From Coleofasciculaceae cyanobacterium (GTDB lineage: Bacteria; Cyanobacteriota; Cyanobacteriia; Cyanobacteriales; Xenococcaceae): a stretch of DNA of 64,000 nucleotides. Each line of letters starts with the position of its first letter. Within the stretch, counting starts at the first letter, position 1. Where the stretch lies: positions 1-64,000 of the forward strand of contig DATNPK010000018.1 in NCBI GenBank assembly GCA_036703275.1. Reading direction: 5' to 3'. Below, piece by piece: positions 48,894 through 59,243 of this stretch. The notes beneath the pieces are model-generated. The model had not been told where the DNA came from. It made no database searches and was given only the letters and a program-made list of their open reading frames with translations. The translations under genes and the position numbers were made by a program.

Positions 48894-49174
48894 TTAATCA
48901 ATTTTGCTTATAAATGTTAACTGAGCAGATATGAATATGCGCTTCTAATCTTGCTTTCTCTATATATACACAAATAATTGCGATTGCCTAGAGAGTACCA
49001 CGGTCTAAAAGCGGAAAATTACCTTATTTTTATTTTATTTCACCTTAAAATTAAGTCTTTTTACAAAGACAGCAAAATTGTTTGGCTAAAAATATTGATA
49101 AGAGCTACGTTAATTTAATCTACATTTAGAGATTATTCAGTTATTCCATAAGTTTAAATTGCTTTACCTATAGT

Positions 49175-51826
49175 TTAGGAAGGTTGTGGTAGCGCAATTT
49201 TAGGTCGATCGCTTTCCATACGTTGTTTAATTAGACTAATTGCCAGCTCAACTTTTTCGGGAAATACAACTACCAAACTTTCGGCTTGTGCCTCATTTAA
49301 AGCAATATTTATGGCATTAGTTTCATCGAGAATAATTTCATAAGCAGCATTGGGATTTATCTGACAAATTCCCTTAACAATTAGATCGGCAACTTCGCCT
49401 GGTTCTCTACCTCTTGGATCTCGATCTTCTTTAACAATAATTCGGTCAAAGATTTGGGCGGAAATACTACCCAGCAAGATTAGATCTTCATCTCGGCGAT
49501 CGCCTGGACCGCCGACTATACTAGTTTTTGCTCCATGCCAGTTGCGCACAAAATCGCCGACTGCCTTAAACCCATGAGGATTGTGAGCGTAATCTATCAA
49601 CACGTGATAATTCTCAACCTCAAACAGGTTCATTCTCCCTGGCGTTTGTTCGGCTGAGGTAGTAAAAGTACGTACGCCTTGTCGAATTAGCTCTATATCA
49701 ACACCTTGAGCAAAGGTAGCCAAACAGCTAGCCAAAGCATTAGCAATCATAAAGGGAGCCATTCCTCCCATCGTCATGGGAATATTAACTGCCTTTTCCA
49801 CCCTTAAAGTCCATTTACCTTCCAAGATGGAGAGATAACCATTTTCATAAATCGCTGCTAACCCACTACGGCGACTATGTTCGATAATGATTGGATTATC
49901 AGGGTTCATCGAAAAATACGCCACCTTGCAGTTTAACTTTTCTGCCATCGCTGCCACCAAAGGGTCATCGGCATTCAAGATGGCATAGCCCTCTGCCTTG
50001 ACTGTTTCAGCCACAACGCTTTTGACCCGCGCCATTTGTTCGATAGTATCAATACCACCTAAACCCAGATGATCGGCAGCAACGTTTAATACCACTCCAA
50101 TATCACAGCTATCGAAAGCCAACCCAGAGCGTAAGATGCCACCGCGCGCTGTTTCCAATACAGCTACTTCGACGGTAGGATCTTTAAGAATTGCTCCCGC
50201 ACTATAAGGACCAGTATTATCTCCCTGTTCGACTAAATACTCTTGGATATAAATACCGTCAGTGGCGGTAAAACCGACTATTTTATCAGTTTGGCGATAG
50301 ATGTGGGCAGTTAGCCTGGTAGTAGTGGTTTTACCATTTGTTCCCGTGATTGCCACGATGGGAATACGGCTAGGAGCCTGTTCGGGAAACAACATTTCTA
50401 AGACGGATGCACCAACGTTACGAGGTAGCCCATGACTAGGTGCTGCGTGCATTCTAAATCCAGGAGCTGCATTAACTTCAACTATTACCCCTTTGGTTTC
50501 TTTCAGGGGTTTACTAATATCTGAGGTGACAACATCAATTCCTGCAATGTCTAAACCAATTATTTTCGCTACTCTTTGAGCTACCCAGATGTTTTCAGGA
50601 TGAATTTCGTCGGTGCGATCAATTGCAATCCCTCCCGTACTTAGATTAGCCGTAGCACGCAGGTAGGCAGTTTTTTGGGCTGGCAAGACAGAATCCAAGC
50701 TATAGCCCTGTTTAGCTAATACAGCTTGAGACGTTTGGTCGATAATAATTTTAGTCAGAACATTATCATGTCCGTTTCCACGCCTGGGGTCTTGGTTAGT
50801 AATATCAATCAGCTGTTTAATAGTATATTTACCATTACCAACTACATGAGCTGGAATTCTTTCAGCTACAGCTACGACTTTGTTGTCAATGACCAAAATA
50901 CGATGGTCGTTGCCTTGATAATATTGCTCGACAATTATAGAGCGAGTTTTAGAAGCTTGACTAGCTAGATCGTAAGCGGCTTCTGCTTCTGACCAATGAT
51001 TGATGTTAATTGTGATCCCCCGACCATGATTGCCATCCAAAGGTTTAATCACAATCGGAAATCCACCGACATCGGCGATCGCTTGCTCTAATTCATCTAA
51101 ATACTCAATCACCGTACCTCGAGGAACAGGTACTCCGGCATTACCTAGAATATTTTTAGTACCTTCTTTATCACAAGCAAGTTCTACCGCCAAAATACTG
51201 GTGCTATTGCTTAAAGTAGCTTGAATCCGTTTTTGCTTCGCTCCATAACCAAGCTGCAACATGGCTCTAGCACTAAGCCACATCCAAGGAATTTTTCGTG
51301 CTTCAGCTTCTTTAATAATTGTCTCTGTGGAAGGGCCAAGAGCCGCATTAGCATAAAGTTCTTGAAGATCTGCTAGGTCTTGTTCTAACTCCAGATTAGA
51401 ATAAGTACCTGTTTCTACGATAGATTCACACAACCTAACTGCTGCTCTTCCTGCATAACGACCAGCCTGTTCTTCGATATATTCAAAGACGACGTTGAAT
51501 ACCCCTGGGGTGGAAGTCTCTCTAGTGCGACCAAATCCTACGGGCATTCCTGCCAATTCTTGTAGCTCTAAGGCAATATGTTCAATAATATGCCCCATCA
51601 AAGTGCCTTCTTTAATTCTTTCAAGGAAACCACCGCGATGCCCACGGGAACAATGATGTTCAATTAAGCTAGGTAATACTGCAATTACACCATCATAAAA
51701 CCCAGGAATCTCATTGGATGTCTTTTCGGTTAACTCTTCTAGATCTAGCTGCATTACAATCAGCTTGTTGCGCCGAATACTCCAATAGTTAGGACCACGT
51801 AAGGTTTGAGTCTTAAGAATTCTCAT
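49175..51826 (-). CDS. cphA: Cyanophycin synthetase
   Basis: 883 residues, normal for CphA1. N-terminal substrate domain (1-160), ATP-grasp domain (about 220-470, with PIVIKPLDGNHGRGITININ), and Mur-ligase-like domain (490-875) with P-loop GTNGKTTTTRL. It polymerises Asp and Arg into cyanophycin, a nitrogen store, without a ribosome. The cyanobacterial C-terminal metal and substrate parts (GARGGILRSGLAFD, DYAHNPHGFKAVGDF) are complete. cphB lies 147 bases upstream on the same strand, so the operon cphB-cphA is as in Synechocystis. Confidence 0.97.
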   Translation of the reverse strand: MRILKTQTLRGPNYWSIRRNKLIVMQLDLEELTEKTSNEIPGFYDGVIAVLPSLIEHHCSRGHRGGFLERIKEGTLMGHIIEHIALELQELAGMPVGFGRTRETSTPGVFNVVFEYIEEQAGRYAGRAAVRLCESIVETGTYSNLELEQDLADLQELYANAALGPSTETIIKEAEARKIPWMWLSARAMLQLGYGAKQKRIQATLSNSTSILAVELACDKEGTKNILGNAGVPVPRGTVIEYLDELEQAIADVGGFPIVIKPLDGNHGRGITININHWSEAEAAYDLASQASKTRSIIVEQYYQGNDHRILVIDNKVVAVAERIPAHVVGNGKYTIKQLIDITNQDPRRGNGHDNVLTKIIIDQTSQAVLAKQGYSLDSVLPAQKTAYLRATANLSTGGIAIDRTDEIHPENIWVAQRVAKIIGLDIAGIDVVTSDISKPLKETKGVIVEVNAAPGFRMHAAPSHGLPRNVGASVLEMLFPEQAPSRIPIVAITGTNGKTTTTRLTAHIYRQTDKIVGFTATDGIYIQEYLVEQGDNTGPYSAGAILKDPTVEVAVLETARGGILRSGLAFDSCDIGVVLNVAADHLGLGGIDTIEQMARVKSVVAETVKAEGYAILNADDPLVAAMAEKLNCKVAYFSMNPDNPIIIEHSRRSGLAAIYENGYLSILEGKWTLRVEKAVNIPMTMGGMAPFMIANALASCLATFAQGVDIELIRQGVRTFTTSAEQTPGRMNLFEVENYHVLIDYAHNPHGFKAVGDFVRNWHGAKTSIVGGPGDRRDEDLILLGSISAQIFDRIIVKEDRDPRGREPGEVADLIVKGICQINPNAAYEIILDETNAINIALNEAQAESLVVVFPEKVELAISLIKQRMESDRPKIALPQPS

Positions 51827-51973
51827 TATGTTTGCTGTTCTAAGTTTTGGGGCAGCATCAAGAGGTAACTAAACAATTAGCTCATCATCTCGTTTTAGCG
51901 TTCTATCAAACTGTTCTAAATGAACATTTTAATAAGCATTTAACAACCCACTGCCAAAATTTAATCGCCCAAT

Positions 51974-52816
51974 TTAGTTGAGAGCAAGATGCCGATTTAG
52001 ATCATAGCGATCGCCATAACCTAAGATATGCAGCTTGAGATTGTGCATACTCAAAGGTTCGTTACCCTGAACTTTTGCTTGATTAGAGCAAGACATTTCT
52101 CTTGCGTCAATAATGGTTACGGCTCCTTTGCCAATTACCTGAATTACGCCGTCACTTTCAAACATCGCGCAGGTATCTTCATCAATACCAATGCCCAGTA
52201 GTTCAGGATGGCTAGAAATCGCGCTTAACAGTCGCGCTAAACGATTGCGGTTATAAAAATGCTGGTCGATTAATACTTGAGGAATAATATTTAAACCCTT
52301 GGCCATATCTACTAGAGAGCGATTGGGCGGCTCGGCGCTACTGCCTCCCGAAATCATGTGATGTCCCATCACTGCTGCCCCGGCACTAGTTCCCGCCAAA
52401 CTAATTTCTCGTTTTTGCGCTCTTGCTACAATCCGATTCATTAACGTAGTGTCTGCCAGCAAACCACATAGACGAAGTTGATCCCCACCAGTCAAGAAAA
52501 TTCCTGTGCAGTCTTCTACAAAACTGCGATAAGCTAAATTATCGGCGCTAGAGCGATCTCGTACATCCAAGACTTGAATTTCTTTCGCTCCCATTTCGCT
52601 AAAGAGACGATAGTATCTTTCTCCAATTAGACTTGGTTCTCTAGATGCACAGGGAACAATCCCAATTAGGGCATCTGTCCCTCCTGAACGTTGGAAGAAA
52701 GTTTGCAATATTTCCTTGCCGTGTACTTTATCTTCAGCACCGCCAATAACTAAAATAGCGTTTTTGGTAGATTGTGAGGAATACGTGGTTTGATTGTTGA
52801 CTTCAGTATTGATCAT
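51974..52816 (-). CDS. cphB: Cyanophycinase
   Basis: 280 residues from ATG 52816 (ATG 52834 also in frame). Serine peptidase of the S51-type class: nucleophile Ser in LAGTSAGAAVMG, GGAEDKVHG at the N-terminus, and ILIDQHFYNRNRLARLLSAI. It cuts cyanophycin to beta-Asp-Arg dipeptides. Adjacent to cphA on the same strand; makes the store reversible. Divergent from trmD. Confidence 0.95.
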   Translation of the reverse strand: MINTEVNNQTTYSSQSTKNAILVIGGAEDKVHGKEILQTFFQRSGGTDALIGIVPCASREPSLIGERYYRLFSEMGAKEIQVLDVRDRSSADNLAYRSFVEDCTGIFLTGGDQLRLCGLLADTTLMNRIVARAQKREISLAGTSAGAAVMGHHMISGGSSAEPPNRSLVDMAKGLNIIPQVLIDQHFYNRNRLARLLSAISSHPELLGIGIDEDTCAMFESDGVIQVIGKGAVTIIDAREMSCSNQAKVQGNEPLSMHNLKLHILGYGDRYDLNRHLALN

Positions 52817-52965
52817 AATGGAGTTTGCGGGCAAGAGATTAATCTCTGACTAGTAACGATCGTAGCTATGATGGCTACTTAACTGCTGTGTCAAAGACTA
52901 CTTAAATTCTAGATTCAGCTAAACTGATATTGATTTTTCTGAGTAATTTTGCAAAATTATTAATC

Positions 52966-53661
52966 GTGCGTTTTGATATTATCACTCTTTTCCCCGACTT
53001 TTTTACCTCTCCACTTAATTGCAGTTTATTAGGCAAAGCGATCGCCAAAAAGATTGCTACTGTAAATCTAGTTAACCCCCGCGACTTTACCATTGACAAG
53101 CACCGTAAAGTGGATGACATAACTTACGGGGGTGGTGTAGGAATGTTGCTCAAGCCCGAACCGATGTTTGCCGCGGTGGAATCATTACCCGTTTTGCCTC
53201 AAAGGGAGATTATTTTAATGACTCCTCAAGGGCAACCATTAGATCAGCCTTTACTTAAGGATTTAGCGACTAATTATCAGCAACTAGTATTAATCTGCGG
53301 TCATTACGAAGGAGTAGATGAAAGAATACGGCAGCATTTAGTTACCAAAGAAATATCTCTAGGTGATTTTGTTTTAACCTGTGGCGAAATTCCCGCCCTG
53401 ACGCTGATCAATGGCGTAACTAGACTCTTACCTGGAACGGTAGGTAAAGTAGAATCTTTAAAGGCAGAAAGCTTTGAAACAACATTGCTCGACTATCCTC
53501 AATATACTAGACCTGCTGAATATCGAGGTTGGCAAGTTCCTGAAGTATTGCGCTCGGGTAACCATAAGCTTATCGATCACTGGCGCAAAGAGGAACAGAT
53601 CAAACGCACTCGCGATCGCCGTCCCGATTTATGGCAGAAATGGCAAGAACGTAATTGCTGA
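52966..53661 (+). CDS. trmD: tRNA (guanine37-N1)-methyltransferase
   Basis: 231 residues from GTG 52966, starting MRFDIITLFPDFF as in homologs; upstream codons to 52930 are not conserved. SPOUT fold with the trefoil knot: GGGVGMLLKPEPMF, ILMTPQGQPL, ICGHYEGVDERI and LGDFVLTCGEIPALTLI. Methylates G37 of tRNAs for Leu, Pro, Arg using SAM. Alone on the plus strand. Confidence 0.96.
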   Translation: MRFDIITLFPDFFTSPLNCSLLGKAIAKKIATVNLVNPRDFTIDKHRKVDDITYGGGVGMLLKPEPMFAAVESLPVLPQREIILMTPQGQPLDQPLLKDLATNYQQLVLICGHYEGVDERIRQHLVTKEISLGDFVLTCGEIPALTLINGVTRLLPGTVGKVESLKAESFETTLLDYPQYTRPAEYRGWQVPEVLRSGNHKLIDHWRKEEQIKRTRDRRPDLWQKWQERNC

Positions 53662-53943
53662 TTAATAATGAAAGCGAGAGATAATCGTTAAGTACTTATC
53701 ACTTATAGCGTATACAAGACGATTGTTATCATCTTTCATTTTTTATCACCCTAACCTGTCTTTTTTCTTGTACAAGTATAGTAAATTATTCTCAATTACT
53801 CAATGAAAAATTATGCTTATATATTAGGCGATCACCGTCCTGATTTGCGGAAAAAATAGCCAAGAAATAATTAGTAATTACTTTAATTATTAAATCTTAA
53901 AGATCGCCTTTTTGATAAAATTATTATGAGTTTATGATAATTT

Positions 53944-55134
53944 CTAGACTACATCAGGCAACTGAGCCACAATTTGTTTACCAATTTCAATCGAAGCAGT
54001 AGCAGCAGGGGAAGGAGCATTACAAACGTGCATTGCTTTGTTGCGGTTGAGAATCAAAAAATCATCAACCATTTTGCCATCGCTTCTTAAAGCCTGCGCT
54101 CTAACTCCCGCAGGGGTAGGCACAACATCTTGAGCCTGGACTTCGGGAATCAATCTTTGTAGACTACGAACAAAAATTGTTTTACTCCAAGAACGAATCA
54201 TCTCTTGTATCCCTTCGTTTGAGTATTTAGCTGCCAGCTTCCAAAAACCAGGATAGGTCATGGTTTCCATGAAATCCTGGAGATCGAAGTCCAATTTACG
54301 ATAGGCTTCTCGTTTAAAGCCTAGTACCGCATTGGGGCCAGCATGAACGCTACCGTCAATACCAGGAGTAAAATGCACCCCTAAGAAGGGAAAATGGGGA
54401 TTGGGAACAGGATAAATTGCTCCATTGACCAAATAACGTTTTTCAGGGGTTAATTCGTAATATTCTCCTCGAAATGGAATGATTTTAGCTGGTGGCTGCT
54501 CATTAGCAAGTTTGGTAAGGCGATCGCTATAAAGCCCAGCACAGTTAATCAAAAACTTAGTTTGGTATTCACCCTGATTAGTCTCTAAAACATGACCTTC
54601 CGGGGTGGATTTAATGCCTTGAACACGAGTGTTGTTATGTAGATCGACTCCCTGTTCTTGGGCAAGCTCGGCGTATTTCTGGCAGACTTGCTTATAGTCC
54701 ACAATTCCCGTGGATTTAACCCATATTCCTGCCAAACAATTAACGTGGGGTTCAATTTCTTTTACCTGCTCTTGCTTAACTTTAGCAACCTCAAGCTCAT
54801 TAGCCAAACCTCTTTGATAAAGATCGTCTAGCAAGGATAACTCGTGAGGTTCAGTTGCCACTATGACCTTGCCACATATTTGATAGTTAATCTGGTATTT
54901 GTCGCAAAAATCAACCAGAGAAAGATTGCCTTCACGACAAAGTTTAGCTTTAAAACTGCCTGGTTTGTAATAAATACCAGAATGGATCACACCACTATTA
55001 TGTCCTGTTTGGTGAGCAGCCCAAGATGCTTCTTTTTCTAATAAAGCAATTTTAGCGTTAGGAAATCGCTGACTAAGAGCCATTGCCGTAGACAAGCCAA
55101 CAATACCACCACCAACAATAACAAAGTTATACAT
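53944..55134 (-). CDS. lhgO: L-2-hydroxyglutarate oxidase
   Basis: 396 residues. FAD-binding FVIVGGGIVGLSTAMALSQR at the N-terminus, the signature HQTGHNSGVIHSGIYYKPGS, and C-terminal PSPAATASIEIGKQI. LhgO oxidises L-2-hydroxyglutarate to 2-oxoglutarate and passes electrons to quinones at the membrane. It is the last gene on the minus strand of the sugar locus, but about 260 bases away, and may be independent of it. Confidence 0.88.
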   Translation of the reverse strand: MYNFVIVGGGIVGLSTAMALSQRFPNAKIALLEKEASWAAHQTGHNSGVIHSGIYYKPGSFKAKLCREGNLSLVDFCDKYQINYQICGKVIVATEPHELSLLDDLYQRGLANELEVAKVKQEQVKEIEPHVNCLAGIWVKSTGIVDYKQVCQKYAELAQEQGVDLHNNTRVQGIKSTPEGHVLETNQGEYQTKFLINCAGLYSDRLTKLANEQPPAKIIPFRGEYYELTPEKRYLVNGAIYPVPNPHFPFLGVHFTPGIDGSVHAGPNAVLGFKREAYRKLDFDLQDFMETMTYPGFWKLAAKYSNEGIQEMIRSWSKTIFVRSLQRLIPEVQAQDVVPTPAGVRAQALRSDGKMVDDFLILNRNKAMHVCNAPSPAATASIEIGKQIVAQLPDVV

Positions 55135-55396
55135 AGATGATTAATTTTAATAAGCTGCGTTCAAATTATTTGTCGTTAAATAGCTTTAAATAAGTGAGGG
55201 ATGAAGATTAATTTTTTCTCATCCCTTATCTCTTATGCTCGATCCTGTTAAGTGCCTAGGCGAAACGGACGGCTTTAATTTCTAAGGCAACCTCAGAAAT
55301 CGCGTCCTCATTAATTACACATTTGATTTTCTTATTTTCCCTTTCCCATTTCCCTTTTCGCCGATTTCAACTAGGAAATTTATTTTGCACGACTAC

Positions 55397-56623
55397 TTAA
55401 AGTGCTACCACCTCAGTTGATACACCCATGTCATTGAGCATTTCGCTAATTTCTTGGCGATAGATTGCATTCATCACGATTACCTTGTCTGGTTGATAAG
55501 TCTTGAGAAATTCGGGAGCCATGATTTCTTTACCCACGCCTGGGATGAATTTACCGTGACGATGGGGATTAATATCTACTGCATATTCAATTTTGTCGAT
55601 GGTTTTGAGAGTGGTTAAAAATGCAACACACTTGGAACCAGAACCCCAAACTACAACTTTTTCTTGATTAGCTTGAGCATCTTCGAGATACTTTTTCCAA
55701 TATTCGAGCTTGCCAGTTATTTTTTCGGTAAATAACTCTACATCTGCTGCCACGTCTTCAACGGTTTCTTCAAAAGGATGAACTTTGTCAGAAGGCATTG
55801 CTATGGGTTTGGCTTCAATCAAAAGATACTGATCGCCATATTCGCAGTAAAGATCGGTTACTTCAAAACCGCTGTCGCGGAATAAACGAGCTAGTGTACC
55901 AGGACTGAAGTAAGAGCAATGTTCGTAATAAATATCTTCAAAAGCTTGCTCTTTTAAAACTCTGGTATTGTCTGGTATTTCAAATACGACTACAGTATCG
56001 CGATCGCCGATAGATTTACGAACTGTTTTGATAAATTCAGAGGTAGGTTGGATATGCTCTAGGGTATGACGACAACAAATAAAGTCTCCAACATATTCAG
56101 CGTGTTTTTCCGAGTAATAATCTTGAATAAAGGTAACGCGGTTTGCTGCTTCGCTTTCTACTCTTCCAGGAACAACACTAGGATCGATACCCACACCACG
56201 GTTGTTGCCTAATTCACATAGCAGCAGTAAGAAATCTCCCTTACTACAGCCGATTTCGATAATGTCTTTGTTATGCAGATCGTATTTATCGATTAGATGA
56301 TTGGCTAGCTTCAGCGAGAACTTGTTAAAGGTGGGAGAATAGCTTTGTTGATCTTCATAGTTGGGCGCGTAGGCTGACCATTTAGCATCAAACTCAGTAT
56401 TGGTAATAAAGCCACAGCGATCGCAAAAGCCTAAAACCACGTCTCCACAGGGAAAATCTATTGCTTCCTTTTGACTAGAAATCATTAAGCAACTGTGTAC
56501 AGGAACATCGCGAACTTCGTAGAAAACAGTAAGCTCATGATGACCACAATTGGGACATGAATGCTCAATCTTCTGGGTATTTGCTCTTAAATTACTGCTA
56601 GTAGAAATCAAATTTTGCATCAT
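55397..56623 (-). CDS. SAM-dependent C-methyltransferase-like protein, zinc-finger type
   Basis: 408 residues. N-terminal Zn-binding Cys pattern (CPNCGHHELTVFYEVRDVPV, then CDRCG), a class I SAM domain (IIEIGCSKGDFLLLLCELGN, about residues 115-210), and a C-terminal domain of the Methyltransf_14 type (KVVVWGSGSKCVAFLTTL). This three-part build is that of sugar C-methyltransferases such as TylCIII, acting on NDP-4-keto sugars. Second of two tandem paralogs downstream of the RfbF/SDR genes. Some insertions relative to its neighbour. Confidence 0.75.
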   Translation of the reverse strand: MMQNLISTSSNLRANTQKIEHSCPNCGHHELTVFYEVRDVPVHSCLMISSQKEAIDFPCGDVVLGFCDRCGFITNTEFDAKWSAYAPNYEDQQSYSPTFNKFSLKLANHLIDKYDLHNKDIIEIGCSKGDFLLLLCELGNNRGVGIDPSVVPGRVESEAANRVTFIQDYYSEKHAEYVGDFICCRHTLEHIQPTSEFIKTVRKSIGDRDTVVVFEIPDNTRVLKEQAFEDIYYEHCSYFSPGTLARLFRDSGFEVTDLYCEYGDQYLLIEAKPIAMPSDKVHPFEETVEDVAADVELFTEKITGKLEYWKKYLEDAQANQEKVVVWGSGSKCVAFLTTLKTIDKIEYAVDINPHRHGKFIPGVGKEIMAPEFLKTYQPDKVIVMNAIYRQEISEMLNDMGVSTEVVAL

Positions 56624-56746
56624 GATAAAATACTCCTCTATGAAATTTAATTTTAAAAAAATGACTTTACTTTAATTTTGTTTCAAAAACTGTCAGCTAC
56701 GGACAAACCTCAGCTGAATTTTCTTCAAATTTGACTAGCTATATAG

Positions 56747-57976
56747 CTAAACAATTTTTGGTTCGGGGATTGGAACAATAAATTTTCCACCAGATTTTTG
56801 ATACTCTTGCTGTTGCTGTATAATTTCTTCAGCAAAATTCCAAGCTAAAATTAAGACATAATCTGGTTTATCTTCTAGAAGCTTAGTGGGTGGGAATATT
56901 GGTAAATGATTGATCCCCATATAGCGATCGTGCTTAAAAGAATTTAAGTCCACCACATAGTTTAATAGAGTTTTATCTATGCCTAAATAACTCAACATAG
57001 TTGTGGCTTTAGCCGCAGCACCGTAACCGACGACCGTTTTACCTTCTTTCTTTAAGCTCCACAAAATATCCATCAAAGAATATTTAAACGTCATTACCTT
57101 GTCGGCAAAATCGCGGTAGTAGGCAATGTTATCTACCTGAGCCTCTTGTTCTGCTTTGAGCAAAGACTTAACCGATTCTTGGACTGCTTCTGTTGGTTCG
57201 ACATATAGACGCAAAGAACCACCATGTATTTTGGTGCGCTCAACATGGTTTAGGTATAAAGAATGTCTTCGGAAAAGTTTATCTAATGCTGTGACAGAGT
57301 AATAGCAAAGATGCTGATGATAAATTGTGTCAAATTCGCAATGTTCTACCAAATCAACTAAGTAAGGAGCTTCAATTACTGCTACTCCCCGATCTTTTAA
57401 TAAGATAGAAATTCCTGCCACAAAACCATTTAAGTCTGGTACATGAGCCAAAACGTTGTTGGCCAAAAATACATCCGCTTGCTTACCTTCATCTCGCAGC
57501 TTTTGTGCTAACTCTTTACCAAAGAAGGTGCAGATAGAATTTACTCCTGCCTTGATAGCAGCATCTACAGGACCAGAGGCTGGGTCTATCCCCAACACGG
57601 GAATATCATGTTCGACAAAATTTTTGAGCATATAGCCGTCATTACTGGCAGCTTCAATTACCAAACTATTACTATCTAAATTTCTGGTCTCAATTAAATT
57701 TTTAGCACTGCTACCAAAATGCTTTAATAAAGATGCCGATACAGAAGAAAAATAAGGATAGTCTTGGCAAAATAAAATTTCAGGCGGAACTATTTCGGTA
57801 ATCTGAACCAAACTACATCTAGGACAAAAAACTAGATCTAGAGGTGCAGTGTACTCAGGTAAATCTAACTGTTCTTTAGTTAGAAGATTGTCAGCCAGAG
57901 GAGTGTATCCAAAAGAGATAATTGAATTTAGGTCTGAGTTACCGCAAGAGAGACAACTTGACTTACGATCGTTCAT
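56747..57976 (-). CDS. SAM-dependent C-methyltransferase-like protein
   Basis: 409 residues. N-terminal Zn site [20 protein letters not shown] and [12 protein letters not shown], class I SAM motif [16 protein letters not shown], and C-terminal [20 protein letters not shown] domain. Typical NDP-hexose C-3 methyltransferase layout. With the RfbF-like enzyme and SDR upstream it probably makes a methyl-branched deoxysugar for a surface glycan. About 220 bases downstream of the SDR. Confidence 0.78.
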   Translation of the reverse strand: MNDRKSSCLSCGNSDLNSIISFGYTPLADNLLTKEQLDLPEYTAPLDLVFCPRCSLVQITEIVPPEILFCQDYPYFSSVSASLLKHFGSSAKNLIETRNLDSNSLVIEAASNDGYMLKNFVEHDIPVLGIDPASGPVDAAIKAGVNSICTFFGKELAQKLRDEGKQADVFLANNVLAHVPDLNGFVAGISILLKDRGVAVIEAPYLVDLVEHCEFDTIYHQHLCYYSVTALDKLFRRHSLYLNHVERTKIHGGSLRLYVEPTEAVQESVKSLLKAEQEAQVDNIAYYRDFADKVMTFKYSLMDILWSLKKEGKTVVGYGAAAKATTMLSYLGIDKTLLNYVVDLNSFKHDRYMGINHLPIFPPTKLLEDKPDYVLILAWNFAEEIIQQQQEYQKSGGKFIVPIPEPKIV

Positions 57977-58196
57977 AATACGAGTTTATATTTATAAGAT
58001 TTAGTCGCTGACCCTATTATTCAGGGCAATTAATTATGCTCAACTGCCCCAAAATTCAACTTAATTAAACGCTTTATCGCTGACTAAAGGTCACGAAAGG
58101 CTTCAGCATTTTATCTATACCCTTTAAAGAGCAAGACTAAACAACTGCGCTAGCTCTACTTACATAACATAAGCCAGCTCTATATCACCAGAGAAA

Positions 58197-59243
58197 TCAT
58201 TCAACAGCTACTAGCTGCTCTTTTTGCCAACGCAATTCGCCATTGAGTAAGTTATTGGCGATCAAGTATTTAATATGAGCAATTCTTTGGTATTTAGAGC
58301 CTTCAAATTCATCTAAAGTTAGACCGACTTTGCGATACACTTCATATAACTCTGCTGCTCCTTTACGAGCATCCCACTGAGGCTGAAAATCAGGCAGAAC
58401 TTTGGCTATTTTGCTACAGTTAACCCGATAACAGCGATTATCTGGACCAGCATCTGCAGCGTACTCGATTCGGCAGTTAGGCACTGTCTCCTTGACAATT
58501 TCAGCTAAATCACGAATTCGATAATTATCTTCATTGCGACCAACATTAAAAGCTTCATTATGAATTAGTTCTCTTGGTGCTTCTAAAACAGCAATAAAAG
58601 CTCTAGAGATATCTTCAATATGAACAATCGGTCGCCAAGGAGTACCATCGCTTTTGATGTACACTAAGCCCTTGGTGAATGCCCAAGCAACCAGATTATT
58701 TAATACTAAATCAAACCTCAATCTGGGCGACACCCCATAAGCAGTGGCATTTCGTAGAAATGTCGGGCTGAAGTTATCATCCGCTAACTGACTAACATCC
58801 TGCTCTACTTTTACTTTGGAAACTCCGTAAGGAGTAACAGGATTGAAGTTAGACTGTTCGTCAAGCCAATCTTCACCACCTGCACCATAGTTGCTACAAG
58901 AAGAGGAAAAGATAAAACGGCTAACTCCAGCTTGCTTTGCCAATTCAGCTAACTTGACCGAAGCCCGATAATTGATCTCTTCGGTCAATTGAGGATTGAG
59001 ATTACCCAAAGGATCGTTAGAAAGACCAGCCAAATGTAAAATGGCTTCAAACCCTTCTAGATCTTCAAGTTCTACATCTCTGAGATCTTTTTTTAGCTCT
59101 GGTATCTCAACGATTCCTGCGCCAAAAGTGCTTTTAGCATACAGGTCAGTATCTAAACCAACAACATCATACCCTTTGTCGAGAAGCATCGGAACCATGA
59201 GTGTTCCGATGTACCCCTTGTGACCAGTCACCAGTATTTTCAT
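58197..59243 (-). CDS. NAD-dependent epimerase/dehydratase (extended SDR)
   Basis: 348 residues. NAD-binding GHKGYIGTLMVPMLLDKG at the N-terminus, catalytic Tyr-Lys in TPYGVSKVKVEQD, and Ser in FIFSSSCSNYGAGG. Sugar-nucleotide epimerase or dehydratase. Its ATG (59241-59243) lies inside the 3' end of the RfbF-like gene, 77 bases before that gene's stop. Second gene of the sugar locus. Confidence 0.85.
   Translation of the reverse strand: MKILVTGHKGYIGTLMVPMLLDKGYDVVGLDTDLYAKSTFGAGIVEIPELKKDLRDVELEDLEGFEAILHLAGLSNDPLGNLNPQLTEEINYRASVKLAELAKQAGVSRFIFSSSCSNYGAGGEDWLDEQSNFNPVTPYGVSKVKVEQDVSQLADDNFSPTFLRNATAYGVSPRLRFDLVLNNLVAWAFTKGLVYIKSDGTPWRPIVHIEDISRAFIAVLEAPRELIHNEAFNVGRNEDNYRIRDLAEIVKETVPNCRIEYAADAGPDNRCYRVNCSKIAKVLPDFQPQWDARKGAAELYEVYRKVGLTLDEFEGSKYQRIAHIKYLIANNLLNGELRWQKEQLVAVE

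Noticed and set aside
53662-53943. Gap after trmD searched for small genes
   Set aside because: Only AT-rich sequence with no start-SD pair or conserved small-protein pattern.
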